Assembly: GCF_005887115.1 (NCBI RefSeq)
Contig: NZ_PNCJ01000007.1
Location: 62,001-126,000, forward strand
Direction of reading: 5' to 3'
DNA length: 64,000 nt
Source: Pseudoalteromonas rubra
Lineage (GTDB): Bacteria; Pseudomonadota; Gammaproteobacteria; Enterobacterales; Alteromonadaceae
This document shows positions 19,384 to 28,625 of the stretch, piece after piece. The translations under genes and the position numbers were made by a program. Position 1 is the stretch's first letter, and every line of letters starts with the position of its first letter. The notes beneath the pieces are model-generated. The model worked only from the letters and a program-made list of their open reading frames with translations. It ran no database searches and had not been told where the DNA came from.

Positions 19384-19385
19384 GC

Positions 19386-20399
19386 TTACCCCCAGCGCTG
19401 AGCAATCACGTGACGAACCAGATCTGCAGTACGGTTGGCGTAACCCCACTCATTGTCATACCACACATAAAGTTTAACCTGAGTACCATTTACAACCATG
19501 GTAGACAGCGCATCTACAATGGCACTGCGAGGATCTGTTTTATAATCGACAGACACCAGAGGACGCGTTTCATAGCCCAAAATACCTGCAAGCTCCCCTT
19601 GTGCAGCCTGCTCCATCCAGCCATTGATTTCTTCCACTGTGGTGTCACGATTGACTTCAAACACACAGTCTGTGATTGACGCATTAGTCAGTGGCACTCG
19701 AACGGCATGACCATTCAGCTTGCCTTTCAACTCCGGGAAAATATGGGTAATTGCTGTTGCCGACCCTGTTGTTGTCGGTATTAAACTGCTGCCGCAGGCG
19801 CGCGCTCTGCGCAAGTCCTTATGTGGCGCATCGATAATTGTCTGGGTGTTTGTGATGTCGTGGATGGTTGTCATTGAGCCGTGTTTAATGCCGATGTTGT
19901 CCTGCAAAACTTTAACTACAGGCGCCAGACAGTTAGTCGTGCATGAGGCCGCTGTGACAATGGGGTGAGAGTCAGTATCAAATAGCTGATGGTTAACGCC
20001 CATCACGACATTCAGAACCCCCTCTTCTTTCACAGGCGCCGTTACAACCACCTGCTTTACACCCTGAGAAAAATAGCCAGCCAGCTTTTCTTTGCTCTTC
20101 AATTTACCACTGGCTTCAATCACTAGATCACAGTCTGACCAGTCGATTTTTTCCAGCTGTGTTTGCTGCTCCACCGCGATGCGTTTATCTGCAATCACCA
20201 TGGTTTTTTCATCGCTGGCTTCGGCTTCCCATTCCCATTTGCCATGCACTGAGTCAAAGGTCATCAAGTGAGCCAGTGTGTACGCATCGCCGCCTGGGTC
20301 ATTGACTTTAACAATTTCAATGCCTGCAGTTTGCCATAGTGCTCGCATGGTGAGCCTGCCCATGCGTCCGAATCCATTGATACCTACTTTAATAGTCAT
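19386..20399 (-). CDS. ArsJ-associated glyceraldehyde-3-phosphate dehydrogenase
   Basis: This is a 337-residue GAPDH. The ATG at 20399 gives the standard N-terminus [15 protein letters not shown] (NAD-binding). The catalytic Cys153 sits in [11 protein letters not shown] and the C-terminal block [16 protein letters not shown] is intact. Adjacency to arsJ, with 2 nt between the genes, indicates the arsenic-linked GAPDH that uses arsenate in place of phosphate to form 1-arseno-3-phosphoglycerate. A role as the only glycolytic GAPDH cannot be excluded from sequence. An operator-like palindrome lies over its promoter. Confidence 0.93.
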   Translation of the reverse strand: MTIKVGINGFGRMGRLTMRALWQTAGIEIVKVNDPGGDAYTLAHLMTFDSVHGKWEWEAEASDEKTMVIADKRIAVEQQTQLEKIDWSDCDLVIEASGKLKSKEKLAGYFSQGVKQVVVTAPVKEEGVLNVVMGVNHQLFDTDSHPIVTAASCTTNCLAPVVKVLQDNIGIKHGSMTTIHDITNTQTIIDAPHKDLRRARACGSSLIPTTTGSATAITHIFPELKGKLNGHAVRVPLTNASITDCVFEVNRDTTVEEINGWMEQAAQGELAGILGYETRPLVSVDYKTDPRSAIVDALSTMVVNGTQVKLYVWYDNEWGYANRTADLVRHVIAQRWG

Positions 20400-20484
20400 G
20401 TGAATTACCTTTTTTAATAAAGCTGATCTCTTCTGAGCCCCCTCAGAAGAAACTTCAGATCCCATACCTCTAAATATGCGAATT

Positions 20485-20513
20485 ATATTATATATGTTTT
20501 TTCATATATTCAA
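20485..20513 (-). promoter_or_regulatory. Promoter with overlapping operator for the GAPDH-arsJ operon
   Basis: On the minus strand, TTGAAT (complement of 20508-20513) and TAATAT (complement of 20485-20490) are separated by 17 nt. The spacer is filled by a perfect 7-bp inverted repeat, ATATATG (20490-20496) and CATATAT (20503-20509), with a 6-nt spacer. A palindrome between -35 and -10 is the normal place for a repressor such as an ArsR-family protein. No arsR gene lies in this window. Confidence 0.6.
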
Positions 20514-20623
20514 GGCAAATTGGCTAGTACATCCTCGCAACAAAGAATATAGCCTGTAGAGATGAGTCTATCCCCGTGTGATGTCAATTAGTGATAAACT
20601 AGTCACATAAAGTGCAAGAGATA

Positions 20624-22069
20624 ATGACTTTGGACAATAAAACTTATATTCCCGATGAATTTATTGATGATGTCGCCAGCTACATACCTGCGCATCTGAC
20701 TATGGACGATTTCATCGCCAGCTGCCGCAAGGGCTTAAGACGTGCGATTCGTGTTAATACGCTGAAAATGTCACAACAAGAATTTGAACATCAGGCAGCA
20801 CAACTGCACTGGCACATTGAGCCTATCCCCTGGTGTGAACACGGCTACTGGCTGACCCGCCCTGATGAAGAGGAAAAGAACCTGCCTATCGGCAATACAG
20901 CGCTGCACCTTAGCGGCTGTATTTATGTTCAGGAGGCAAGTTCCATGCTGCCTCCTATGGCACTTGCCACATCTCTGGCACCCGGGGACAAGGTACTGGA
21001 TATGGCTGCAGCGCCAGGGTCGAAAACATCTCAGCTGGCAGCTCTGATGGATAACCAGGGAATACTGGTTGCCAATGAGCTTTCCTCTTCCCGCCTAAAG
21101 ACTCTGGCCGCTACCCTCAAACGTATGGGTGTTGCAAACTGTGCATTGTCACATTTTGATGGCCAGGTGTTTGGTGATTATATGTATGAGAGTTTTGACC
21201 ATATCTTGCTCGATGCGCCCTGCTCAGGAGAAGGGACAGTCCGTAAAGACCCTGATGCGCTTAAAAACTGGTCGCTGACATCAAATCAGGATATTGCTGA
21301 AGTACAAAAAACACTGATCCACAGTGCCTTTATGGCACTCAAGCCCGGCGGAACCTTAGTGTATTCGACCTGTACTCTGACCCCACTGGAAAACCAGCAG
21401 ATCTGTACCCACCTACTCGATACCTTCGCAGGAGATGTCGAGATCATGTCACTCCATGAGCTGTTCCCCGAGGCAAATAAGGCCGCCACAGAACAAGGTT
21501 ATCTGCATGTGTGGCCTCAAATCTACGACAGTGAAGGTTTTTTCATCGCCAAATTCAGAAAAACAGGCAGTGTAGTCAACTCGCAGCAGAAGAAAAAGAA
21601 AGGACAATTCCCTTTTTCGCCGTGCGCTAAGAAAGATTTACAAGCTTTTGAGACCAGTATCAAAAAACAGTTTGGGATCACAGCACTGCCCGGGCAACTG
21701 ATGAGCCGGGATAAAGAGCTATGGCTGTTTCCACAAAGTATGGAAACGCTACAGGAAAAGATAAAATACTCACGCATTGGCATCAAAGTCGCTACTACCC
21801 ATAAAAATGGCGTGAAACTGGAGCATGAGTTTGCAACTTGTCTGGGTCATCTGGCAATCAGCAATACCTTCGCGCTGAATGCCAGTCAGGCAAAAGCTTA
21901 CTTTCAGGGACAGGATATTCGTCTTGACTCAGCGGGCCCGGCACAAGGTGAGGTAGTACTTACGCTATGCGGCGCACCTGTCGGGCTTGGCAAATGGCAG
22001 AAGGCCAAAATTAAGAACAAGCTTCCACGAGATTTGGTCCTAAACGGCCAGTTAATAACTTGGGTATAA
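20624..22069 (+). CDS. rsmF: 16S rRNA (cytosine-1407-C5)-methyltransferase RsmF
   Basis: This is a 481-residue enzyme that methylates C1407 of 16S rRNA using S-adenosylmethionine. The ATG at 20624 aligns with the E. coli RsmF start; an in-frame GTG at 20612 would add four residues. Key blocks are the SAM site [28 protein letters not shown] (Cys200) and VYSTCTLTP (catalytic Cys250). The C-terminal third matches the RsmF extension with a PUA-like RNA-binding end ([25 protein letters not shown]). It is a single gene divergent from the arsenic pair. Confidence 0.95.
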   Translation: MTLDNKTYIPDEFIDDVASYIPAHLTMDDFIASCRKGLRRAIRVNTLKMSQQEFEHQAAQLHWHIEPIPWCEHGYWLTRPDEEEKNLPIGNTALHLSGCIYVQEASSMLPPMALATSLAPGDKVLDMAAAPGSKTSQLAALMDNQGILVANELSSSRLKTLAATLKRMGVANCALSHFDGQVFGDYMYESFDHILLDAPCSGEGTVRKDPDALKNWSLTSNQDIAEVQKTLIHSAFMALKPGGTLVYSTCTLTPLENQQICTHLLDTFAGDVEIMSLHELFPEANKAATEQGYLHVWPQIYDSEGFFIAKFRKTGSVVNSQQKKKKGQFPFSPCAKKDLQAFETSIKKQFGITALPGQLMSRDKELWLFPQSMETLQEKIKYSRIGIKVATTHKNGVKLEHEFATCLGHLAISNTFALNASQAKAYFQGQDIRLDSAGPAQGEVVLTLCGAPVGLGKWQKAKIKNKLPRDLVLNGQLITWV

Positions 22070-22159
22070 CCTGAACAAAAGGTTTTGATAATTTTAAGAC
22101 GATTCATTCATATAAAATTAATGCGTTGTTTTTATTGAAATAATTAATATTTCAAATGT

Positions 22160-22189
22160 TTGTAAATTTTATGAAGCCTTAGCTACACT
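22160..22189 (+). promoter_or_regulatory. Candidate promoter of an orphan small RNA
   Basis: TTGTAA (22160-22165) and TACACT (22184-22189) are separated by 18 nt. A transcript would start near 22196 and end at the terminator at 22271-22300. Confidence 0.45.
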
Positions 22190-22195
22190 TAAATG

Positions 22196-22300
22196 ACTTT
22201 CTACTTCTCCCTTGTAATTAGAAGGTGTTTTTAAGTTAGCGCACGGCTCCGAATTTGAGCCTTTCCCTAAGCCCGACTCACACAGAGTCGGGCATTTTTT
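22196..22300 (+). ncRNA. Candidate three-hairpin small RNA
   Basis: This stretch in the 467-bp gap between rsmF and the ParD-like gene has no coding frame of note, but it looks like a discrete RNA of about 105 nt. It has a promoter-like pair upstream. Hairpin 1 pairs ACTTCT (22203-22208) with AGAAG at 22220-22224 and exposes a C/U-rich loop (CCCTTGTAATT). Hairpin 2 pairs GGCTC (22245-22249) with GAGCC (22257-22261). Hairpin 3 is a strong terminator, GCCCGACTC/GAGTCGGGC (22271-22293), followed by six T. A CU-rich loop that can meet Shine-Dalgarno sequences is common in Hfq-dependent regulators. It resembles no sRNA that I recognise. Bases 22301-22482 after it show no gene. Confidence 0.5.
22271..22300 (+). 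terminator. Strong intrinsic terminator at the end of the candidate sRNA
   Basis: A perfect 9-bp stem (22271-22279 with 22285-22293, loop ACACA) followed by A and six T. It is 200 nt after the rsmF stop, which is far for a dedicated rsmF terminator. Confidence 0.88.
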
Positions 22301-22482
22301 GTCTGTAAGATTGTACAAAAATGACTGTTCGCTACACTCTGGCATTGTGTCTACCACAACAACACGCTCTAACACCAGCTGCTTTTAATCTCATTATCCA
22401 CCCTATGAACCCGATGCTTACACTAAGCGCAACCTTCTTTTTATATATCGCAATCAGACTCACTATTAATGGTATTGCTTCT

Positions 22483-22524
22483 TTGCTTGAGATCATTATA
22501 TGATTTATATACAAATCGTATATA
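22483..22524 (+). promoter_or_regulatory. Promoter and palindromic operator of the ParD-like/map operon
   Basis: TTGCTT (22483-22488) and TATATA (22506-22511) with a 17-nt spacer form a promoter. A perfect inverted repeat TATATAC-AAATC-GTATATA (22506-22524) covers the -10 element and ends 12 nt before the ATG. RHH antitoxins such as ParD usually repress their own promoter at such palindromes. Confidence 0.55.
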
Positions 22525-22536
22525 CACTAAACCAAC

Positions 22537-22749
22537 ATGGGCATAGTTAAAATTTCAGATGAAGTACACGAAGAGCTGCGACAGGCAAGTCAGGTTATGT
22601 CACGCTCAATCAATGCGCAGGCTGAGTTTTGGATCAAAATGGGCCGACTGGCAGAACTGAATCCCGACATGACCTTTACTCAGTTAATCAAACAGCAGCT
22701 TAATCACACAAGGAGTGACGCCATTGACTCAGGTCACGATCAAAAATAA
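22537..22749 (+). CDS. ParD-like ribbon-helix-helix protein
   Basis: This 70-residue protein begins GIVKISDEVHEELRQASQVM and continues SRSINAQAEFWIKMGRLAE, the pattern of the ParD_like family: a short beta strand (VKIS), then two helices forming a ribbon-helix-helix DNA-binding dimer. No ParE-like toxin follows. Instead a methionine aminopeptidase gene starts inside its 3' end, a 26-nt overlap that couples translation. No clear ribosome site precedes the ATG, so the short leader (about 20 nt if the promoter call is right) may matter. Autoregulation through the palindrome upstream is likely but inferred. Confidence 0.85.
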   Translation: MGIVKISDEVHEELRQASQVMSRSINAQAEFWIKMGRLAELNPDMTFTQLIKQQLNHTRSDAIDSGHDQK

Positions 22750-23545
22750 GGCAGCGATTGCGCAAATGCGCGAATCAGGTGCGCTGTTAGCACGAGTGTT
22801 TAAAGCCCTCGATGAGCAAGTAAAACCCGGCGTGACAACATTGCAGCTGGATGAATTTGTTGAGCATTATATAGTGGACGTGTTAGGAGCTATACCCGCA
22901 AGCAAAGGTCAATATGGCTACCCCTACTCCATCAACACATCGGTGAACGAAGTCGTCTGCCATGGTATGCCCAGTGCACGTCGCATCATCAGCGAACAGG
23001 ACATTCTCAATATAGACATCACTCTCAAACACCAAGGTTATATCGCTGATTCTAGTAAGATGTATGTGATGCCGAATGCCAGTGCCGCTGCACAGACGCT
23101 GGTGGACGACACCGTAGCCGCACTTTGGTGTGGGATCAATCAGGTGAAACCCGGTGCCACCCTGGGCGATATTGGCTATGCAATTGGAGACTTCGCTCGG
23201 CTTAAAGGCTTGAGCGTCGTGCGGGAATATTGCGGCCACGGGATTGGTACTGAGATGCATGAAGCACCGGAAGTGTTGCATTTTGGACGTCCAGGAACAG
23301 GTATGAAGCTTGTACCGGGGATGACGTTTACTATTGAACCTATGCTCAACCAAGGCAGTCACAGGGTTAAAACACTCAAAGATGGCTGGACTGTAGTGAC
23401 ACGAGACCGTGCACTGTCAGCTCAAGCAGAACACACTATTCTCGTGACACCTACCGGGTACGAAGTTCTGACCCTCAGAGAAGAAGAAAGAGCTTCGGGA
23501 TTGTCAGCCGATATCAGTCAATGCGGATCAGGCCGACAGCTATGA
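22724..23545 (+). CDS. map: Type I methionine aminopeptidase
   Basis: This is a 273-residue enzyme that removes the initiator Met from nascent proteins. The TTG at 22724 is chosen because AAGGAG lies 8 nt upstream and the product then begins MTQVTIKNKAAIAQMRESG; an in-frame GTG at 22715 is too close to that site. The metal ligands are all visible: Asp in LNIDIT, Asp in YIADSSKMY, His in YCGHGIG, Glu in FTIEPMLN and Glu in QAEHTI; the catalytic His is in VVCHGMP. It overlaps the ParD-like gene. Most relatives also have a housekeeping map elsewhere, so this may be a second, specialised copy. Confidence 0.95.
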   Translation: MTQVTIKNKAAIAQMRESGALLARVFKALDEQVKPGVTTLQLDEFVEHYIVDVLGAIPASKGQYGYPYSINTSVNEVVCHGMPSARRIISEQDILNIDITLKHQGYIADSSKMYVMPNASAAAQTLVDDTVAALWCGINQVKPGATLGDIGYAIGDFARLKGLSVVREYCGHGIGTEMHEAPEVLHFGRPGTGMKLVPGMTFTIEPMLNQGSHRVKTLKDGWTVVTRDRALSAQAEHTILVTPTGYEVLTLREEERASGLSADISQCGSGRQL

Positions 23546-23624
23546 GGTAACCGGCTTCAGGAATTTGCAAATGAAAAACCAGTTGTTTTTGCTCTGACTG
23601 GAAAATGTCTAAACCAGTTCGGTA

Positions 23625-23873
23625 TTACGTACATTGCTCAAGCTCAGTAATAAGCCACATAGCATGCGCGTTGTCTGTACCACAGACGTCCTCGCAGGGC
23701 ACGAAGTCACCACATACTTTAGGTCGACGAGGATCGCCAAATAACTTACACAGATTGTCATCATTCAGTTGCACACAACGCTCTCCCGCTGGCTTACCCT
23801 GCGGCATCCCCGGAATTGGCGAACTGATACTCGGTGCTATACAACAGGCTCCACAGCCCAAACGACACTCCAT
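23625..23873 (-). CDS. YkgJ-family cysteine-cluster protein
   Basis: This 82-residue protein has eight Cys, in MECRLGCGACC, ERCVQL, NLCKLF, KVCGDF, EDVCG and others. The spacing and the core SISSPIPGMPQGKPAGERC are those of YkgJ (CxxCxxxCC) proteins, thought to bind a zinc or Fe-S centre; the function is unknown. The ATG at 23873 (GAAGG upstream) is preferred over a GTG four codons earlier. It is convergent with map and has no operon partner. Confidence 0.9.
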   Translation of the reverse strand: MECRLGCGACCIAPSISSPIPGMPQGKPAGERCVQLNDDNLCKLFGDPRRPKVCGDFVPCEDVCGTDNAHAMWLITELEQCT

Positions 23874-24101
23874 CCGACCCTTCACAATTTAGTTTTGATG
23901 AATAATAAAGCAGACCATTATACGACAACTCATCAATGAAAACACTAAGGTCATTATCGTGTCAGACGTAAGCAAGCTGACATCCTTGCAATGCCTTGTT
24001 ACACAATTTGAAATGTTTAAAACACCCAGACACATCTGTTCGCGTATCCTTAATCAGGTTAGAGAAATCGATTCAACCGTTATTGATGGAAGGAATAACT
24101 C

Positions 24102-25277
24102 GTGGCTAGTAAAAAACAAATCCTATTACCCGTTGCGGTGCTCGTCGGTGGCCTGGCTACCGCTTTTGCATTTTCAGCAATGAAGCAACCGCCCGAAGAA
24201 AAACCCGAAAAAGTCATTCATCCATTGGTTGAAATCCAGCCAATTGATATGGCTCCTATGCAATTGATGGTGGATTCTTACGGGCTCGTTTCCCCTAAAT
24301 ACAGCACCGAGCTGGTCGCTCAGGTCAGTGGACAGCTTATTGAACTGTCAGATAAGTTTGTCAAAGGCGGCTTTGTTGAACAAGGTGAAACTCTGGCTCG
24401 TATTGACCCGAATGACTACGAGGCAGCATTGATTGAGGCCGAGGCCAGTCTGGCTCAGGCGCATTCGGCATTGGAAATCGAACAGGCCCAAGCTCATGTT
24501 GCAAAAACAGAGTGGCAACGTATTAAAGATAATGCACAATCGACGATCCCTTCAGAGCTCTATTTGCGTAAACCACAGCTGGCAGAGAAACTGGCACGCT
24601 TTAAAGCAGCTCAGGCCAGTGTTAAGCGAGCAAAACGTAACCTTGAGCGCACCTACATCAAAGCCCCCTACGACGCAATTATTACCAGTCGTTCTTTAAG
24701 TCTGGGCAGTGTTGTCAACCCAGGTAGTACCTTGGGTGTGCTGAATGCAACATCCGTTGCTGAAATCCGTTTGCCCGTTGCAGATCATGAACTTAGATAC
24801 CTGAATAATAATGGCATTGATGCTACAGTGACCTTATCAGCAAAAGTGGCCGGGCAACCCGTTTCCTGGCAAGGAAAAATCGTACGTAGCGAAGGTGTTG
24901 TCGATAACAAAAGCCGGATGACTTATCTGGTTGCTCAGGTGAATACGCCTTATCAGGATCAGGCACAGCCGCTGCGTTTTGGCACCTACCTGACAGCACA
25001 AATTCAGGGGATCTCGGTGGCTAATGCTGTACGCATTCCTCGTCACCTGATCCACGAAGGGAAAGTTGCGTTACTCGACCACAACCAGCAGCTCACCTTT
25101 AAACCCATTTCTGTTATTCGTGAAGTTGACGGATATGCAATTGCCACTGAAGGTCTGGCCGACGGTCAGCAACTGATCACGTCCGCGCTGGAATACCCTT
25201 CAGAGGGTATGCAACTGCGCCTTGACTCATCGCCTGTCATTGCACCAGATACACAACTGGCACTGAAGGAGGAGTAA
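24102..25277 (+). CDS. RND efflux periplasmic adaptor (membrane fusion protein)
   Basis: This is a 391-residue HlyD/AcrA-type adaptor. The GTG at 24102 is the start, with AAGGA 7 nt upstream. One N-terminal helix (about 7-27) anchors it; there is no lipobox. A lipoyl-like half motif (AQVSGQLIELSDKFVKGGFV) precedes an alpha-hairpin (about 105-175), which is followed by the second lipoyl half (IKAPYDAIITSRSLSLGSVV) and a beta-barrel. It links the inner-membrane pump encoded 3 nt downstream to an outer-membrane channel that is not encoded here. Confidence 0.93.
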   Translation: MASKKQILLPVAVLVGGLATAFAFSAMKQPPEEKPEKVIHPLVEIQPIDMAPMQLMVDSYGLVSPKYSTELVAQVSGQLIELSDKFVKGGFVEQGETLARIDPNDYEAALIEAEASLAQAHSALEIEQAQAHVAKTEWQRIKDNAQSTIPSELYLRKPQLAEKLARFKAAQASVKRAKRNLERTYIKAPYDAIITSRSLSLGSVVNPGSTLGVLNATSVAEIRLPVADHELRYLNNNGIDATVTLSAKVAGQPVSWQGKIVRSEGVVDNKSRMTYLVAQVNTPYQDQAQPLRFGTYLTAQIQGISVANAVRIPRHLIHEGKVALLDHNQQLTFKPISVIREVDGYAIATEGLADGQQLITSALEYPSEGMQLRLDSSPVIAPDTQLALKEE

Positions 25278-25280
25278 CCT

Positions 25281-28200
25281 ATGGAAGGCTCTCGCGAAAA
25301 AGGCTTAATAGCCTGGTTTGCTCGCAACCCAGTTGCAGCCAACCTGTTGATGATTTTTATTCTGGTGGGTGGCTTACTCAGCGCCTTTACTATCCGCAAG
25401 CAAATGTTTCCTCAATTTGAGAATAACTGGTTGAGTGTGCAGGCGGTTTACCCTGGTGCTGCGCCACAAGAAGTCGAAGAAGGGATCACCATCAAAGTGG
25501 AGGAATCTATGGAAGGGTTGGAAGGCATTAAGCGCCTGATCACCTATTCCAATCGTGGTTTCTCGCAAACCTGGATCGAAGTCGAAGAAAAGTATGATCC
25601 TCAGGAAGTGCTGGATGAAGTAAAAATGCAGGTTGACTCCATTTCGACCTTTCCGGCTGGGATGGAACGACCTATCGTACGCCGTGATAAGTTTGAGCAG
25701 GAAGTGATGTGGCTGTCACTCAATGGTGAGATGAATTTCCACCAGCTAAAACAGCTGGGGAACGAAATACACGATGAAATGCTTGCCCTGCCGGGCGTCA
25801 ACCTGGTCGACTTTAATGGCGGCCTGAACTACGAGATCAGTGTAGAAATCAGTCCAGATCGCCTGCGTGAGTATGGCCTGACATTCAGAGATATTTCTGA
25901 AGCTGTTAAAAACTTTTCAGCAAACATGTCCGCCGGACAGATCCGCTCTGACAATGGTTATATTTCTATGCGGGTTGAAAATCAGGCCTACCGTGGGCAT
26001 GAGTTTGAACAGCTCCCTTTACTGACACTTGCAGATGGCGCACAAATTAAATTAGGCGATGTTGCGAAAGTCACCGACGGCTTTGAGGAAGGCCTGCTTT
26101 ACTCTCGCTATAACGGCAGAAATTCACTGGTATTCGAGGTTCGGGCGTCAAAAGACCAGGATATCACCAAAGTCGCTCAGGTCATGAAAACTTACCTGGC
26201 TGATAAAGCAACCCAACTGCCCCAGGGCGTTGAGTTGGAGCCCTTTATTGATTTGACTTACTATCTCGAAGGCCGCCTTAACATGATGATAGAAAACATG
26301 ATGTGGGGTGGTATTCTGGTGATGCTAATGTTGGCTTTGTTCTTACGTGTCCGCTTAGCTTTCTGGGTCATGATGGGCCTGCCTGTATCATTTTTGGGGG
26401 CGTTCTTGTTTATGCCAATGGGCATGCTTGACGTCACAATTAACCTTGCCTCTCTATTTGCCTTTATTCTGGTGCTTGGCATCGTCGTTGATGACGCGAT
26501 TGTTGTCGGGGAGTCCGCTCATGCCGAGATTGAGAAACACGGCCACAGCCTGGACAACGTGGTTCGGGGAGTGAAGCGTGTAGCAATCCCAGCCACATTT
26601 GGCGTACTGACCACGGTCGCGGCATTTTTACCTCAGACTTTTGCAACGGGCCCGGCGGCTGCATTTTCAAAGGCCATCGGCGGCGTCATCATTTTATGCC
26701 TGCTGTTCTCTTTGGTTGAGTCTAAACTGATCCTGCCAGCACACCTTGCAGCCATGAAGGACCGCCCCGACAATCCGAAAAACCCTTTACATCGCGCCAG
26801 AGCACTCATAGATGGTGCATTGAAAAACTTCATTGAAAATCTCTATCGCCCGTTTATAGAAAAATGTATTCATTACCGATACACAGTGATTGTGGCATTT
26901 TTGTCTATCATCATTGTGAGTGGTGGTATGTTTGCAGGCGGTCTGGTTAAGTTCGTTGCGAACCCGAAAATCCCCCATGACTTCCCTCGCATCACAATTG
27001 ATATGAACCTGTCATCTTCCGAGTCAGCAACACTGGCTACCGCTAAAAAAGTTGAGCAGGTCATTCTGGATGTTGAGAAACAGCTTGAGGCTGAATATGG
27101 CACTAAGATGATCAAAGATCTGTCTGTGAACCTGCGCGGGCGTACTACGGCATCTATCATGGCTATTCTGGTTGAACCCCACAAACGCCCAATCGATACC
27201 TTTGCGCTCAGTGCTTTATGGCGTGAGAATATGCCTCCCCTGCCAGGTGTGAAGTCGCTAAACATTCAGGACAGCATTATGAATGGTGGCCGGGATGACG
27301 GTGATATCAGCTTCCGCCTTGAAGGTAAGAATAAAGAAACCTTACAAGAGGTTGCGGGTAAACTTAAAGAGAAACTACGTACGATTGCAGGCGTGGGTGA
27401 TGTCAATGATTCCATGCAATCGAGTACCGAAGAAGTACAACTCGAGCTTAAACCACTGGCCTACAGCATGGGACTAACGCTGGCAGATGTCGCTTCTCAG
27501 GTAAACTTCAGTTACTACGGTCTGGAAGCACAGCGCATACTGCGCCGCGGCGAGGAGATCAAAGTTATGATCCGCTACCCGCAAGAACAGCGAAACACTA
27601 TCAGCGATATTCAGGCAGTCCGTATCATTACCCCAAGTGGCGCTGAAGTACCGCTGGGAGAAATCGCCGATATCCATCTGGTCGAAGGGGTTAACCGGAT
27701 CCGTCGTGAAAATGCTAAGCGCACTATCAATGTCTGGGCCTCCGTTGACACCGATCAGGCAGAGCCATTCAAGATAGCCGAAGAGATCCGCGATGAATAT
27801 CTGCCTTCACTACTGCAGAACTATCCTGGGGTCAGCAGCAGTGTCGCAGGACGTATCCAGGAAGAAATGGATAGCGTAGCCGAACAGATTCGTGATTTTG
27901 CCTTATCCTTAATGATTATTTTTGCATTACTGGCTATCCCATTACGTTCTTACTCTCAGCCGATACTGATCATGTCTGTAATCCCATTCGGTGTTGTTGG
28001 CGCAGTATTTGGCCATATGGTACTTGGCATGACTATGAGTAGCCTGTCCTTCTTCGGCATCATTGCAGTCGCAGGTGTGGTCGTCAATGACTCACTGGTG
28101 ATGGTTGATTTTGTGAACAAGGCACGTGAACAAGGTATGACCATTAAAGAAGCCGTAGTTGAGGCTGGCTGCAGACGTTTCAGAGCAATTCTTCTGACGT

Positions 28201-28424
28201 CACTAACCACTTTTATAGGGTTGGTCCCTATTATTCTGGAAACCAGCCTGCAGGCACAAATTGTCATACCTATGGCTGTCTCGTTGGCTTTTGGTGTGTT
28301 GTTCGCTACGGTGATTACGTTGATTCTGATCCCCTGCCAATACGTCGCGCTGGAAGATCTAAAGCGCCTCATGAGACGCTTCAAAAAACAGCCCAAAAAC
28401 ACGGAAGCATTGCAGCAAAACTAA
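25281..28424 (+). CDS. RND-family multidrug efflux transporter (HAE1/AcrB type)
   Basis: This is a 1047-residue inner-membrane proton-driven pump with 12 helices and two large periplasmic loops. The N-terminus (AWFARNPVAANLLMIFILVGG) and the helix-4 proton relay LGIVVDDAIVVGESAHAEIE are standard, as is the repeat in the second half (IIAVAGVVVNDSLVMVDFVN). It is 3 nt after the adaptor gene and followed by a terminator. The substrate is not predictable; no local repressor gene is present. Related pumps in marine bacteria are often of unknown substrate. Confidence 0.95.
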   Translation: MEGSREKGLIAWFARNPVAANLLMIFILVGGLLSAFTIRKQMFPQFENNWLSVQAVYPGAAPQEVEEGITIKVEESMEGLEGIKRLITYSNRGFSQTWIEVEEKYDPQEVLDEVKMQVDSISTFPAGMERPIVRRDKFEQEVMWLSLNGEMNFHQLKQLGNEIHDEMLALPGVNLVDFNGGLNYEISVEISPDRLREYGLTFRDISEAVKNFSANMSAGQIRSDNGYISMRVENQAYRGHEFEQLPLLTLADGAQIKLGDVAKVTDGFEEGLLYSRYNGRNSLVFEVRASKDQDITKVAQVMKTYLADKATQLPQGVELEPFIDLTYYLEGRLNMMIENMMWGGILVMLMLALFLRVRLAFWVMMGLPVSFLGAFLFMPMGMLDVTINLASLFAFILVLGIVVDDAIVVGESAHAEIEKHGHSLDNVVRGVKRVAIPATFGVLTTVAAFLPQTFATGPAAAFSKAIGGVIILCLLFSLVESKLILPAHLAAMKDRPDNPKNPLHRARALIDGALKNFIENLYRPFIEKCIHYRYTVIVAFLSIIIVSGGMFAGGLVKFVANPKIPHDFPRITIDMNLSSSESATLATAKKVEQVILDVEKQLEAEYGTKMIKDLSVNLRGRTTASIMAILVEPHKRPIDTFALSALWRENMPPLPGVKSLNIQDSIMNGGRDDGDISFRLEGKNKETLQEVAGKLKEKLRTIAGVGDVNDSMQSSTEEVQLELKPLAYSMGLTLADVASQVNFSYYGLEAQRILRRGEEIKVMIRYPQEQRNTISDIQAVRIITPSGAEVPLGEIADIHLVEGVNRIRRENAKRTINVWASVDTDQAEPFKIAEEIRDEYLPSLLQNYPGVSSSVAGRIQEEMDSVAEQIRDFALSLMIIFALLAIPLRSYSQPILIMSVIPFGVVGAVFGHMVLGMTMSSLSFFGIIAVAGVVVNDSLVMVDFVNKAREQGMTIKEAVVEAGCRRFRAILLTSLTTFIGLVPIILETSLQAQIVIPMAVSLAFGVLFATVITLILIPCQYVALEDLKRLMRRFKKQPKNTEALQQN

Positions 28425-28457
28425 TAGTTAAAAATTCATAGTTCTACCCAACCAACT

Positions 28458-28488
28458 AAGCCCGGTATTACACTGGGCTTTTATTTTC
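28458..28488 (+). terminator. Intrinsic terminator after the RND operon
   Basis: A 9-bp stem with one G-T pair (28458-28466 with 28472-28480, loop ATTAC) followed by TTATTTT. It lies 33 nt after the RND stop. Confidence 0.8.
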
Positions 28489-28625
28489 GCGCCAGTTGGC
28501 AGCAAATTCGTTTAAATTTGTCGATTAGAGTATAAACACAAATTAACAAATTAACGTTTCTAAAATTGCACCGTTCTCGCTTAGACTTATCTGCGACATA
28601 AAAACGCAATATAAAGGAATGAATA

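Noticed and set aside
22321..22503. 60-codon frame between the candidate sRNA and the ParD-like promoter
   Set aside because: No ribosome site or recognisable domain; it overlaps the ParD-like promoter and has ordinary intergenic composition.
23959..24183. 74-codon frame overlapping the start of the RND adaptor gene
   Set aside because: It begins at GTG without a ribosome site and overlaps the well-supported adaptor in another frame.
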